From positions 1-64,000 of the forward strand of contig NZ_JAKTTI010000022.1 in NCBI RefSeq assembly GCF_022427965.1: a stretch of 64,000 nt of DNA. The letters run 5' to 3'. The notes beneath the pieces were generated by a model. It ran no database searches. It saw only the letters and a list, made by a program, of their open reading frames with translations, and was not told where the DNA came from. Both the position numbers and the translations under genes were made by a program. Source of the DNA: Fredinandcohnia quinoae (lineage in GTDB: Bacteria > Bacillota > Bacilli > Bacillales > Bacillaceae_L). Below, in pieces: positions 1 to 7,679 of the stretch. Within the stretch, counting starts at the first letter, position 1. Each line of letters starts with the position of its first letter.

Positions 1-66
1 TACGGCAATTAATCCGGCGTTAGCGAGATTAATTCGGCGTTACGGCAGTTAATTCGGCGTTAGTAT
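1..66. repeat. 20-bp tandem repeat array, cut by window start
   Basis: Three consecutive units of exactly 20 bp are visible, each ending in AATTCGGCGT or AATCCGGCGT and starting TACGGCA, TAGCGAG or TACGGCA, then a partial fourth unit. It lies just downstream of csbA. The array probably continues to the left of the window. Function unknown. A similar 20-bp period is seen at 24317-24476 with a different unit sequence. Confidence 0.75.
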
Positions 67-70
67 TGTC

Positions 71-307
71 TTATGTTTTCACTCTTTTTACCATTCGTTT
101 AGAATATAAATATCCTATTATAAGTGAAAGAATATCCGCTATTCCTATGTAAATCGAATCAGTATAGCCTTTATAAATAGAAGCAATAATTAATGCAGTT
201 GCTAACAATAGCCCCACATAATGGTTATATGTAACCCGTGTAAATAAAACAACGAGTAAAGCAGGCAAAATAAGTGCCAATATCAACTTAAGAATCAAAT
301 AAATCAA
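71..307 (-). CDS. csbA: CsbA-family small membrane protein (DUF2198)
   Basis: The 78-residue protein is almost wholly hydrophobic, with about three membrane segments. It carries the FTRVTYNHYVGLLL and YKGYT stretches that I recognise from CsbA, a sigma-B-controlled membrane protein of Bacillus subtilis of about 76 residues. The start is TTG with GGTGA about 6 nt upstream; a second in-frame TTG at codon 4 is an alternative. Its biochemical role is not known. It lies downstream of prfC, separated by a terminator. No sigma-B promoter was identified. Confidence 0.75.
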   Translation of the reverse strand: MIYLILKLILALILPALLVVLFTRVTYNHYVGLLLATALIIASIYKGYTDSIYIGIADILSLIIGYLYSKRMVKRVKT

Positions 308-342
308 ATCCCTTCACCATTTTCCATACCTAATAAATATAA

Positions 343-382
343 CAAAAAAAGCTGATCCATCTCTATGGGAACAGCTTTTTTT
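343..382 (-). terminator. Rho-independent terminator of prfC
   Basis: AAAAAAGCTG pairs with CAGCTTTTTTT around a short loop. On the minus strand it directly follows the prfC stop and ends in a T-run; the A-rich left arm could also make it work in the other direction. Confidence 0.8.
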
Positions 383-411
383 AATTACGTAAATATGTCA
401 CTTATATGTTT

Positions 412-1995
412 TTACACACTTTTATAATCATTACTCTCCATTAAATCGATCAACTCAATATCTTTGTTCTTATCTTGAAAATATCGATACGTAAAATCAT
501 TCTCAAACAAAACCGCTAGACGGTCATGACGGTCACGAACTAACAAACTTCTTGAATCAAACAATCGTGGATCAACATCCTTGTTGCCAATCCATCTAGG
601 GATTCGGTTTCCGATATTTGTAAACTCTACCGAAACATTATATTCCGCTTGCAATCGATACTCAAAAACCTCGTATTGAAGTTGGCCAACAGCACCTAAA
701 ATAAATTCCTCATTCGACTCCTGCTTGTATAATTGAATAGCACCTTCTTGAACGAGCTGTTCAATCCCTTTTCTAAATTGCTTTGCCTTCATAACATTTT
801 TCACGCGTACTTTACGAAATATTTCTGGTGGAAAGGCAGGTAGCTCTTGATAATGAATGTTTTCCTTACCTTCTGTTAACGTATCACCAATTTGATATAC
901 ATTCGGATCATAAATACCGATAATATCACCTGGATAAGCCACATCAACAGTTTCTCTACTTGAAGCCATAAATTGTTGTGTTTGGTTTAATTTTATCGAT
1001 TTATTTGTCCGAGTAATTGACACACTCATTCCACGTTCAAACTTACCTGAGCATACCCGAAAAAAAGCAATCCGATCTCGGTGCTTCGTGTTCATATTAG
1101 CTTGGATTTTAAAAATATAGCCTGAAAATGTTTCTTCCTCAGGTGGAATTAGTCCTAAGTTTGTTTTCCGTGGCTTTGGAGGTGAAGCAAAACGTAAAAA
1201 AGTATTAAAAAACGTTTCAACACCAAAATTTGCAAGGGCACTTCCAAAGAAGACAGGTGTAAGCTCTCCTTTGGCTACACGTTCAACATCAAATTCATTC
1301 CCTGCCTCATCCAATAATAAAAGCTCTTCCTTCGAGCTATCGTAAACTGGATTTTCAGTAATCGTAGGATGTTGACCATTCTCAAGCTCTTCAAATGAAA
1401 TAATTTCTTCATCTTCATTACCATTAAAATGAACAAATTCTTCATTATATCGATCATAGATACCTAAGAATCTTTTCCCCATCCCAATTGGCCAGTTCAT
1501 TGGGTAGGATTCAATCCCAAGTACCTCTTCAATTTCTGATAAAAGCTCAAGCGGATCCTTTCCTTCACGATCAAGCTTATTAATGAACGTAAAAATTGGA
1601 ATACCCCTCATTCGACAAACCTTAAATAATTTGATTGTTTGAGGCTCTACTCCTTTTGTTGAATCGATAATCATTACAACACTATCAACTGCTGTTAGTG
1701 TACGATACGTATCTTCACTGAAATCCTCATGTCCAGGTGTATCGAGGATATTTACATAAAAATCATCATAAGGAAAACTCATCACAGATGACGTAACTGA
1801 AATACCACGTTGCTTTTCAATTTCCATCCAATCTGATGCTGCATATTTTCCGGTTTTCTTACCTTTGACAGTCCCTGTTTCACGAATTACATTCCCAAAA
1901 TATAAAAGTTTTTCAGTCATTGTTGTTTTACCCGCATCAGGATGGGAGATAATTGCAAACGTTCTTCGCTTTAATACTTCATCTATATAAGCCAT
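412..1995 (-). CDS. prfC: Peptide chain release factor 3 (RF3)
   Basis: RF3 is a translational GTPase that recycles RF1 and RF2 from the ribosome after peptide release. The 527 residues match the usual length. GTPase motifs are intact: HPDAGKTT (18-25), DTPGH (85-89) and NKLD (139-142). The effector segment [10 protein letters not shown] matches RF3-type factors. The start ATG follows AAGGGAAG at good spacing. It appears to be transcribed alone and has its own terminator. A c-di-GMP riboswitch lies about 450 bp upstream on the same strand, but nothing shows that it reaches this gene. Confidence 0.95.
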   Translation of the reverse strand: MAYIDEVLKRRTFAIISHPDAGKTTMTEKLLYFGNVIRETGTVKGKKTGKYAASDWMEIEKQRGISVTSSVMSFPYDDFYVNILDTPGHEDFSEDTYRTLTAVDSVVMIIDSTKGVEPQTIKLFKVCRMRGIPIFTFINKLDREGKDPLELLSEIEEVLGIESYPMNWPIGMGKRFLGIYDRYNEEFVHFNGNEDEEIISFEELENGQHPTITENPVYDSSKEELLLLDEAGNEFDVERVAKGELTPVFFGSALANFGVETFFNTFLRFASPPKPRKTNLGLIPPEEETFSGYIFKIQANMNTKHRDRIAFFRVCSGKFERGMSVSITRTNKSIKLNQTQQFMASSRETVDVAYPGDIIGIYDPNVYQIGDTLTEGKENIHYQELPAFPPEIFRKVRVKNVMKAKQFRKGIEQLVQEGAIQLYKQESNEEFILGAVGQLQYEVFEYRLQAEYNVSVEFTNIGNRIPRWIGNKDVDPRLFDSRSLLVRDRHDRLAVLFENDFTYRYFQDKNKDIELIDLMESNDYKSV

Positions 1996-2148
1996 AGTTT
2001 CTTCCCTTCATTTCGTCCATTTGATAGGAGATTACACTTCAGCTTACCTCCTACGTTTAACGAAAAAACTATATCATATTTAAAAAACAACTACAATGGA
2101 AATCGCTATTCAATGATTATGCAAATTAATGGAGTAAAATATTAAATC

Positions 2149-2164
2149 TGTGATTTACATCACA
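2149..2164 (+). promoter_or_regulatory. Fnr/CRP-type operator
   Basis: TGTGATTTACATCACA is a perfect TGTGA-N6-TCACA palindrome, the recognition pattern of the Crp/Fnr family. A TATAAT box lies at 2186-2191, so the predicted start is near 2198 and the palindrome centre sits at about -41.5. That is the classic position for class II activation by Fnr. It precedes the 39-residue gene at 2228. Confidence 0.75.
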
Positions 2165-2185
2165 TACCACTCTTCCTATTCCCAC

Positions 2186-2191
2186 TATAAT
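2186..2191 (+). promoter_or_regulatory. -10 box for the small membrane protein gene
   Basis: The sequence is an exact TATAAT. No good -35 hexamer lies 16-18 nt upstream, as expected for an activator-dependent promoter whose Fnr-type box replaces the -35 contact. Confidence 0.6.
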
Positions 2192-2227
2192 TAAGGTATT
2201 AATACAACCTAAAGGAGTGTATTGTTC

Positions 2228-2347
2228 ATGTTCATAGCTTACCTTATAACCTTTAGCCTCTTTGCAATCTGCACCACCTTCTCAGTAATGGGTATGAATG
2301 CAATGAAAGCAGCAGACCGAGAACACTTAAAAAAAATCTCACAATAA
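2228..2347 (+). CDS. Small single-span membrane protein, possibly Fnr-regulated
   Basis: The 39-codon gene begins MFIAYLITFSLFAIC. It has one membrane segment (about residues 2-22) and a short charged tail ending KKISQ. An AAAGGAGTG ribosome site lies 7 nt upstream of the ATG. It is also framed by a TATAAT box, an Fnr-type palindrome and a downstream terminator, so a complete transcription unit is visible despite the size. I do not recognise the family. The context suggests a small membrane protein made in low oxygen. Confidence 0.7.
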   Translation: MFIAYLITFSLFAICTTFSVMGMNAMKAADREHLKKISQ

Positions 2348-2366
2348 AATGTCATCATAATAAATA

Positions 2367-2415
2367 GGGGAGAAATTAGGTAGTAGAAAACATACTCTAA
2401 TTCCTCCCCTTTTTT
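2367..2415 (+). terminator. Terminator of the small membrane protein gene
   Basis: GGGGAGAAATTAG pairs with CTAATTCCTCCCC, with one mismatch, and is followed by TTTTTT on the plus strand. The minus side has no comparable T-run. Confidence 0.8.
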
Positions 2416-2445
2416 AATTGTCATCAAAAAAAATAACCTTCCATT

Positions 2446-2536
2446 CTATAGCAACCCGGCCGCCTTAGAGTAGAAATCCTCCTTAGGCCCGTGGGCTTTG
2501 CGTCATCGTTTTTCAACAACTTTGCCTTTTGTATAG
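2446..2536 (-). promoter_or_regulatory. c-di-GMP-I (GEMM-I) riboswitch aptamer
   Basis: Read on the minus strand, the GEMM-I landmarks occur in order. They are P1 CTATA/TATAG, then GGCAAA, a hairpin capped by a GAAA tetraloop, then GACGCAAAGCC, CGGGCCTAA, and finally GGCCGGGTTGC. The base before CAAA is G, as in c-di-GMP-selective aptamers; cGAMP-type variants have A. A run of eight T follows about 12 nt after P1. Downstream on this strand there is no convincing gene before prfC, so the target is unclear. Confidence 0.85.
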
Positions 2537-2555
2537 TTTGGTTTTAAAGTAATAT

Positions 2556-3134
2556 CTAATGTATTGCCTTCTTCATACTATTTAATCTCTGATACTTTCG
2601 CTGAATACTAACTGCACTTCGATTTAATCTTTTTCCAATATCAGAAAAGGTTTGTCCTGTCGAGACGAGTTCAATCATGGAATGTATTTCGATAGTTGTC
2701 CATGCCTTGTAGTTAACCTTTTTTTCTGTATATCTTTCAGAATCCACCCAAGATGGTTCAGGAATGATAGATTGTCTCTCTATTTTTGAAAAGTCAATCC
2801 GTTTTTTATTATTCTTAGCCCATTCCCAAAAATCCTCAGGTTTGATGAAATAGAACTTTCTCGTATTTCTAGTAGCCTTCTTAGTATACTTAAGTCCATG
2901 ATTTTCAATCCAAAGCTTAACCGATTTTGGATCAATTTTCAATAACATAGCTAGTTCATGCATCGTAAGCTGGCCTGTAAAGGATTTCGTATTTGAAAGC
3001 CCTAAACGTTTGATTTTCAAGTCAACAGCCGTTTCGGTTCTGTTCAATTGTCTAGAAATAGTTGATATTTTCATGTGACCAATGTTTTCTTTCAAAAATT
3101 CAATTTCTTCAAACGTCCAATTTCTTCGTTTCAA
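2556..3134 (-). CDS. DNA-binding protein with two Myb/SANT-like HTH domains
   Basis: The N-terminal part (RNWTFEEIEFLKENIG...TISRQLNRTETAVDLKIKRLGL) and the C-terminal part (AWTTIEIHSMIEL...IGKRLNRSAVSIQRKYQRL) are both SANT/Myb-like helix-turn-helix repeats. The middle (LTMHELAMLLKIDPKSVKLWIENHGL) looks like an excisionase/MerR-type winged helix followed by a PEDFWEWA segment. I chose a TTG start at 3134 because GAGAGG lies about 10 nt upstream. The frame is open further, with ATG codons at 3155 and 3194 that lack ribosome sites. Similar proteins occur with phage-like genes. Its target is unknown. Confidence 0.6.
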   Translation of the reverse strand: MKRRNWTFEEIEFLKENIGHMKISTISRQLNRTETAVDLKIKRLGLSNTKSFTGQLTMHELAMLLKIDPKSVKLWIENHGLKYTKKATRNTRKFYFIKPEDFWEWAKNNKKRIDFSKIERQSIIPEPSWVDSERYTEKKVNYKAWTTIEIHSMIELVSTGQTFSDIGKRLNRSAVSIQRKYQRLNSMKKAIH

Positions 3135-3272
3135 ATCAAAAATACCTCTCTTCATTCTTATAATTACTAAGAATGTAAGGCTTTTTGATGACATTCCAAT
3201 AATACCAAGAAATACCTAACAAAGACATAGGAAAAAAGTCCTAATAAAAACCTTTCATAATATTCTCTCTTT

Positions 3273-4106
3273 CTAGTTTACGAAGTGACTATTTTTTGGG
3301 AGAGCGATGTCATCAAAGTCACGAACCAATGTAGCCAGTGCAGTTGTTAGTTCTTCACCTGACATTGGTAAACCGTGTCCTGTAACAGCAATTTTTGGTT
3401 TCAATTTTTCAAGCTTGATAACCGATTGTTTTGCTGCTACCCAATCTGGTGTGAAATATTTGGGTGGTCCACTTATTTCCTGCTTTTGCACCATTACCTT
3501 GAAAAGAGATTCCTGCTTCACTGTGACAAAGGCATCTCCTACAATGAGAGCACCATCATCTTCCCTAAAAAAAGATACATGTCCAGGAGTGTGCCCCGGA
3601 GTATGAGTCCAAGCCCATCCTTCCATATAAGGAACACTATGGTCCTCAGGTAATACGTGAACATGGCTTCCAATATTAATTCCATGATTTGGGAACATCG
3701 GGGACATTTTCGCTACTAAACCACTAGAAACAGTTGGATCCCCCTCAGGATAGTTTGCTTTTCCAGTCAAATAAGGAATTTCCTTCATATGTGCATATAC
3801 GGGTATATCCCAAATCTCTATTAACTTTTCAATTGCACCAACATGATCAAAATGGGCATGTGTCAAAATTATTGCATTAGGCCTCGTATTCTCACCGAAT
3901 TGCTCTTTTGCAGCCTCGATAATATCATCTGCAGACTGTGGCATTCCTGCATCCACCAATACCCAGTCATCCTTCGTCCCTACAAAGCAAACATTCACAA
4001 TCTGAATCGGCAAACAAAAAATATCTGGTAAAATAGCCTGCCCAATTCCACTTGTTATTGAAGTAACTGGAAGATAATTATCTTCTAGCGTATTTTCATT
4101 TTCCAT
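3273..4106 (-). CDS. Metallo-beta-lactamase-fold hydrolase
   Basis: The 277-residue protein has the zinc-binding motif HAHFDH (83-88), HTPGHTPGH with His at 172 and 176, D191 in GDAF, and a late histidine in GHGLPMSG. These are the standard dinuclear-metal ligands of the glyoxalase II/YflN-like branch of the superfamily. There is no signal peptide, so it is likely cytoplasmic. The substrate cannot be told from sequence; thioester or lactone hydrolysis is common in this branch. The ATG has GGAGG 7 nt upstream, and the gene appears to stand alone. Confidence 0.85.
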   Translation of the reverse strand: MENENTLEDNYLPVTSITSGIGQAILPDIFCLPIQIVNVCFVGTKDDWVLVDAGMPQSADDIIEAAKEQFGENTRPNAIILTHAHFDHVGAIEKLIEIWDIPVYAHMKEIPYLTGKANYPEGDPTVSSGLVAKMSPMFPNHGINIGSHVHVLPEDHSVPYMEGWAWTHTPGHTPGHVSFFREDDGALIVGDAFVTVKQESLFKVMVQKQEISGPPKYFTPDWVAAKQSVIKLEKLKPKIAVTGHGLPMSGEELTTALATLVRDFDDIALPKNSHFVN

Positions 4107-4238
4107 TTCAATTCCTCCGATATATTTATCCTTCCACTACTATTTAGAGTTCCCCATTTATTAGGTAAAATTACGAATTGGCTAGTTTAGTTAGAAGGGT
4201 TTATTTCTAGTTATTTCGGAGGAAAATCAATGCATTTT

Positions 4239-4883
4239 TTACACTTTAAATGTTAATAAAGAAATAAAATCAGTTAGTTTTTCAAGTGAGGATATATTGT
4301 GATTACATTTTTGACTGTCCTTACAAATATAATTCCCTCTTTTAATAAACGTTCCTTGTGTCAAACCTTTTGTTTCTGTCATGAACATCCCTATTTCTTC
4401 AAATTTATTACAAATCACACAATTACCTTTTTTATTAAGTGGTTTAAATGTACCTTGTAAACCGATTAACTTGTTTTCGCAGATAGTAATTAAATATTTC
4501 TTTTGAGAGCCTTTGTCATCCCATCCTAAATATGTGATTTCTTTTAAATCAATGTTTTCTAATGATGGTGTTTTTAACTTTTTGACCTTTGGAAATAGTT
4601 TCTTTATCGCATGTTCTGAAATGGTTTTAAACGGTATAACAAAAGGCTTTACTTTCTCTAAAAATTCATCAGCCTGTTCCTTATCCTCGATTTCTACAAT
4701 TGGTTGAAGCACCTTTCTTTGTTCTTCACTTATGTCGATAAATAAACCGATTACTTTCTCTATTGCAAGCGACTTCATCGCATTTAAAACTACCCTATCA
4801 TTAACGGAAGTGTGGCCACTAACTAATGCTTGTGCCTGAGTACGGATAAAATTAAATTGTTCGTTTCTAATAAAAGGTTCCAT
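4239..4883 (-). CDS. EF-G-binding protein, FusB/FusC type
   Basis: The length (214 residues) and layout match the FusB/FusC/Fbp family: an N-terminal helical bundle followed by a C-terminal treble-clef zinc finger. Likely ligands in the longer reading are Cys158, Cys161, Cys190, Cys196 and His198. These proteins bind elongation factor G and help release it from the ribosome; some confer fusidic acid resistance. I start at the ATG that follows AGGAG by 8 nt; a GTG three codons earlier lacks a ribosome site. Whether this copy gives resistance cannot be read from the sequence. Confidence 0.75.
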   Translation of the reverse strand: MEPFIRNEQFNFIRTQAQALVSGHTSVNDRVVLNAMKSLAIEKVIGLFIDISEEQRKVLQPIVEIEDKEQADEFLEKVKPFVIPFKTISEHAIKKLFPKVKKLKTPSLENIDLKEITYLGWDDKGSQKKYLITICENKLIGLQGTFKPLNKKGNCVICNKFEEIGMFMTETKGLTQGTFIKRGNYICKDSQKCNHNISSLEKLTDFISLLTFKV

Positions 4884-4995
4884 ATTTATCACTCCTATTC
4901 ATGGTCATACACATGAACGATATCACTCATATACCTTATACAATTTTTAATTGAGATAAAATGCAAAGAATAACTATGAAATAAACTTTACATAG

Positions 4996-5028
4996 TAAAA
5001 GCACTGATTTTTCGCAAATCAGTGCTTT
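4996..5028 (-). terminator. Hairpin terminator
   Basis: AAAGCACTGATTT pairs with AAATCAGTGCTTT around TTCGC. It lies just after the stop of the gene at 5038-5301. Confidence 0.7.
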
Positions 5029-5037
5029 CATACTTTT

Positions 5038-5301
5038 TTATTTAGTGTATACGATTTTTTTTATTGTCTCTACAGAAAGGTGATAATCATTAGCTAATTG
5101 ATCAATCGTCCTTCCATTTTTAAAAGAAGTTTTAATCGAAACATTTCGATCATCAATGTACTTTCTCGTTCCAGAGCGTGTACCCCATTTCTTATGGGTA
5201 GTTTCTGGTTTCGGAATATATATTGTTTCTCCTTGAACATATTTTTGAATTTCTGATATCAGCTTTTCGGGTAAAATAGCTGTTGCCTTTACATATGCCA
5301 T
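5038..5301 (-). CDS. CD3324-like small HTH protein (Mor-related)
   Basis: The 87-residue protein has the conserved start YVKATAILPEKLISEIQKYVQG and the middle KWGTRSGTRKYIDDRN. It ends in a helix-turn-helix (TIDQLANDYHLSVETIKKIVYTK). I recognise this as a short Firmicute family, named after CD3324, related to Mor transcription activators. It probably binds DNA; no target is known. An AGGAGC-like site precedes the ATG. It is monocistronic, with a terminator directly after the stop. Confidence 0.7.
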   Translation of the reverse strand: MAYVKATAILPEKLISEIQKYVQGETIYIPKPETTHKKWGTRSGTRKYIDDRNVSIKTSFKNGRTIDQLANDYHLSVETIKKIVYTK

Positions 5302-5384
5302 TTTTTCCAGCTCCTTATTCTATTAATTAAAAATAAGGTGCAAAGCCAGTGTATCAGAAAAGCAAACTTGGGCGATGTATGATA

Positions 5385-5474
5385 TTAATTCCACCCCATG
5401 CAAAGTATCGCCTTTCCAATACTAGGCTTTGCATGAGACGTTTTAGTATCAGGTATTTTCATTTTTGATACCAT
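5385..5474 (-). CDS. Candidate 29-residue peptide ending in ILCMGWN
   Basis: A short frame begins with ATG 9 nt after GGAGG. It encodes a basic N-terminal half (MVSKMKIPDTKTSHAK) and a C-terminal half containing SIGKAILCMGWN. A second ATG 4 nt upstream in another frame would give only 9 residues. The coding DNA holds a perfect inverted repeat, ATGCAAAG/CTTTGCAT, with AGTAT/ATACT nested inside. I do not recognise the peptide. It could be a signalling or modified-peptide precursor, or chance. It follows the papain-like gene at 5514. Confidence 0.35.
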   Translation of the reverse strand: MVSKMKIPDTKTSHAKPSIGKAILCMGWN

Positions 5475-5513
5475 CCATCGTCACCTCCCACTTAATCGAC
5501 TGGTTTATTCTCA

Positions 5514-6104
5514 TTATAAAGGAATTGGAGTACTAATTGAATTCCCAAAGATTTGATCTTTTTCCATGACCTTTTCCTCTGATATATTTGAATAAAAATG
5601 AAGCTTCCCTCGATAAATTAATTTGAGAGACTGTATGCCTAATAAATCATGAGGTTTACACTGACAGGGTGATTTATCAAGCACAACTTGCCCTTCTTTT
5701 AAAATCGTTGCTACAAATTGAGAGCAAAAGAAGGCATTTTTTCTATTAAGTTGATATTTTAGCATGACCGCAAATAGACCTATTAAATTATATTTGTATG
5801 AATCCCTTTTTTCTTCAATTTGTTTGACCTTCATTCGCATTTGATTATAATTAGATTCCGAGATTGTAAAGCTATAAATTTCACATTTCGCCTTTTTAAA
5901 TAGACCTTCATCTATTTTCTCCCTTACAAATCCTCCTATAAAAGGATTATACGGTTTTTTACGGCCGAAGCTAAAAATCTCTTGTAATTGATGATCGAAT
6001 GATAATGAAACATGATTATATCTTTTTTTCGTATATAATTTTATTAATCTAGTGAATAATGTGCCAGTGTCAGTAAAAATAAGATAAACTCTTCTTTCTT
6101 CCAT
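5514..6104 (-). CDS. Permuted papain-like (YiiX/NlpC-type) protein
   Basis: The protein (196 residues from the chosen ATG) shows the order of a permuted NlpC/P60-like fold. An early histidine lies in KRYNHVSLSFD and a late cysteine in NAFFCSQFVATIL, as in the YiiX/YaeF cysteine hydrolases. Substrates of this branch are mostly unknown. The ATG lies 12 nt after AGGAGG; a GTG directly after the ribosome site is an alternative. It is the last gene of the PadR-led cluster, about 20 nt downstream of the repeat membrane protein, which suggests a shared transcript. Confidence 0.6.
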   Translation of the reverse strand: MEERRVYLIFTDTGTLFTRLIKLYTKKRYNHVSLSFDHQLQEIFSFGRKKPYNPFIGGFVREKIDEGLFKKAKCEIYSFTISESNYNQMRMKVKQIEEKRDSYKYNLIGLFAVMLKYQLNRKNAFFCSQFVATILKEGQVVLDKSPCQCKPHDLLGIQSLKLIYRGKLHFYSNISEEKVMEKDQIFGNSISTPIPL

Positions 6105-6124
6105 TATAAGCAACACCCTCCTGA

Positions 6125-6763
6125 TCAGTGTTTTAGGCTCCTTTTATATACAAAATAATACATACTTAATGGCCACCATAATACGCAAAAAATAGGGTAA
6201 ACAGCCCATATTGTATTGGGTGATGAAATGATGTTTACAGTAATAAAGAAGGCACTAATTAAAACACTCGCTTGAATGGAAAATGCAAAATATGTTTTTC
6301 TACGAGCATGGTATAAACTAAGCGGCCACCATAATACTACAAATGCTGGATAAACAGCCCAGGGATAGCCAGGTGAAAGAAGTATATTCAAGTCCGAATA
6401 ATAGAGAATCGTAGTTCCAGCACCAATCCATGCTACTGCCAGCGTACCAGCTTTCTTGCCTAGAAACACAAGAATCGGCCACCAAATGATAGGGAAAATA
6501 GCATATAAAAACCAAAGATGTTCGGGCGAATTTAAGATGTTCTCAATGATTAAAAAAATAATAATCAGTGTACTTATCGAAAGTGAGAAGTACTTATATT
6601 TCTCTTTTTTCAAGCAGTATAAACCAATTGGCCAAATCAACAGTAAAATAGAAGGATAAACAAACCAAAGGATATTTTTACTTGTTAAAAAATTGACAAT
6701 CATGAAAAAAACAATACTCATACTACTTCCTACTATCGCAAAACCGATATCATGTTTCCTCAT
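6125..6763 (-). CDS. Membrane protein of four ~51-residue WxxYP/WWP repeats
   Basis: The 212 residues consist of four similar units, each two hydrophobic segments with the pattern S-P-x-x-x-W-x-x-Y-P followed by x-W-W-P. Key tryptophans are W33/W44, W84/W94-95, W135/W145-146 and W186/W196-197, a period of 51. A fifth unit ends the upstream gene product. The ATG follows AAGGAGGAGTGAA, which makes this start clear over earlier in-frame codons. Function unknown. The PadR regulator upstream suggests an inducible envelope role. Confidence 0.75.
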   Translation of the reverse strand: MRKHDIGFAIVGSSMSIVFFMIVNFLTSKNILWFVYPSILLLIWPIGLYCLKKEKYKYFSLSISTLIIIFLIIENILNSPEHLWFLYAIFPIIWWPILVFLGKKAGTLAVAWIGAGTTILYYSDLNILLSPGYPWAVYPAFVVLWWPLSLYHARRKTYFAFSIQASVLISAFFITVNIISSPNTIWAVYPIFCVLWWPLSMYYFVYKRSLKH

Positions 6764-6774
6764 TTCACTCCTCC

Positions 6775-7173
6775 TTATTTTGAACGCAGCCATTGAAAAT
6801 ACATTGTTAAGGGCCACCATAATACAGCAAAGGTTGGATAAACAAACCAGATCGTATCAGGGGAATAATAGAGATTAATAAAGATAAAAAGTGAAATAAT
6901 TAATAGACTGCCCCATATTGAATAGCCTAAATTCAATTTGGACATATTCCTTTTCACTGGTCGCTTAATTCCTAGCTCTTTTTTTAACTCATCAATATCA
7001 CCAAAATCAACAATTGCCTTATTTATAGCATCCTCTTCTTCTTTTCCCTGCTCCTTTAAATCCCATACCTTTTCTTCAAGATTTTCTAATACTTCTTGCA
7101 TGATTGCCTTTTTTTGTTCACTATCTGGTATGTCTTTAAATAACTCAGCTACATGGTCTTTTAATTTCTTCAA
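6775..7173 (-). CDS. HAAS-domain membrane protein with one WxxYP/WWP repeat
   Basis: Residues 1-70 form a soluble helical domain (LKDHVAELFKDIP...VDFGDIDELKKELG) like the HAAS/DUF1700 modules usually found next to PadR regulators. Residues 85-130 form two membrane segments carrying the W109-x-x-Y-P and W119-W120-P unit repeated in the next gene. It starts at TTG after GGAGGGATTAAA; its TTGA overlaps the padR stop, implying translational coupling. It probably connects the PadR switch to the membrane. The exact function is unknown. Confidence 0.75.
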   Translation of the reverse strand: MKKLKDHVAELFKDIPDSEQKKAIMQEVLENLEEKVWDLKEQGKEEEDAINKAIVDFGDIDELKKELGIKRPVKRNMSKLNLGYSIWGSLLIISLFIFINLYYSPDTIWFVYPTFAVLWWPLTMYFQWLRSK

Positions 7174-7499
7174 TTTAATCCCTCCATAAATAAGTCGATA
7201 ATTTCTTTTGTTTCAATCCATTCTTCAATCATCTCTTTTAAGTAGGCCTTTCCAAGTGTTGTGATCGTGTAATACTTCCTTTTCCCGCCTTGAGAAACAT
7301 TACCTAAGTAAGATTCTATTAATTCCTTTTTTTCTAGTCGTTGAAACACGGCATAAAGGGTTGCCTCTTTAATTTGGAAACGATGGTTAGTTCGTAAGCT
7401 GATTTCCTTGGATATTTCATATCCATACCTGTCTTGTTCTAAAATTAGCCGTAAAATTATTGAATCCAAATGTCCGCGAATAAGATCGCTCCTAATCAT
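7170..7499 (-). CDS. PadR-family transcriptional regulator
   Basis: The 109-residue protein shows the PadR winged helix: HLDSIILRLILEQDRYGYEISKEI, then KEATLYAVFQRLEKKELIES, then GGKRKYYTITTLGKAYL. PadR proteins usually repress the genes they sit next to. The ATG at 7499 follows GGAAGTG; the open frame continues upstream, but through the operator region. The stop overlaps the start of the HAAS gene. Two overlapping inverted repeats just upstream are likely its own operator. Confidence 0.85.
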   Translation of the reverse strand: MIRSDLIRGHLDSIILRLILEQDRYGYEISKEISLRTNHRFQIKEATLYAVFQRLEKKELIESYLGNVSQGGKRKYYTITTLGKAYLKEMIEEWIETKEIIDLFMEGLN

Positions 7500-7526
7500 G
7501 TTTACACTTCCTTGTTTCATCACTAT

Positions 7527-7565
7527 TCTATCTGATAGAGTAATCTTACTCGAAATTACTCTATC
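7527..7565. promoter_or_regulatory. Overlapping inverted repeats, likely PadR operator
   Basis: GATAGAGTAAT (7534-7544) and ATTACTCTATC (7555-7565) form a perfect 11-bp inverted repeat with a 10-bp spacer. TCTATC (7527-7532) also pairs with GATAGA (7534-7539). The site lies 28-66 bp upstream of the padR start, where autorepression would act. Confidence 0.6.
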
Positions 7566-7607
7566 TGTCAAAGTAATTATTAACATTTTTTTCTTATCTA
7601 TAACGAT

Positions 7608-7641
7608 AAAAAAATGACGTCCCCACTATATTAGGGGACGC
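7608..7641 (-). terminator. Terminator of hflX
   Basis: On the minus strand GCGTCCCC pairs with GGGGACGT and is followed by CATTTTTTT. It lies about 40 bp after the hflX stop. Confidence 0.8.
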
Positions 7642-7679
7642 CCGACAATTTTAAAAACAATATTGTTTACGTTATCCTT

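Noticed and set aside
2239-2427. 62-codon minus-strand frame right after the c-di-GMP aptamer
   Set aside because: It overlaps antisense with the better-supported 39-residue gene and has only a distant GGAAGG site. I mention it in the riboswitch finding but do not annotate it as a gene.
3307-3653. Plus-strand frames opposite the metallo-hydrolase
   Set aside because: They are antisense shadows with no ribosome sites or family resemblance.
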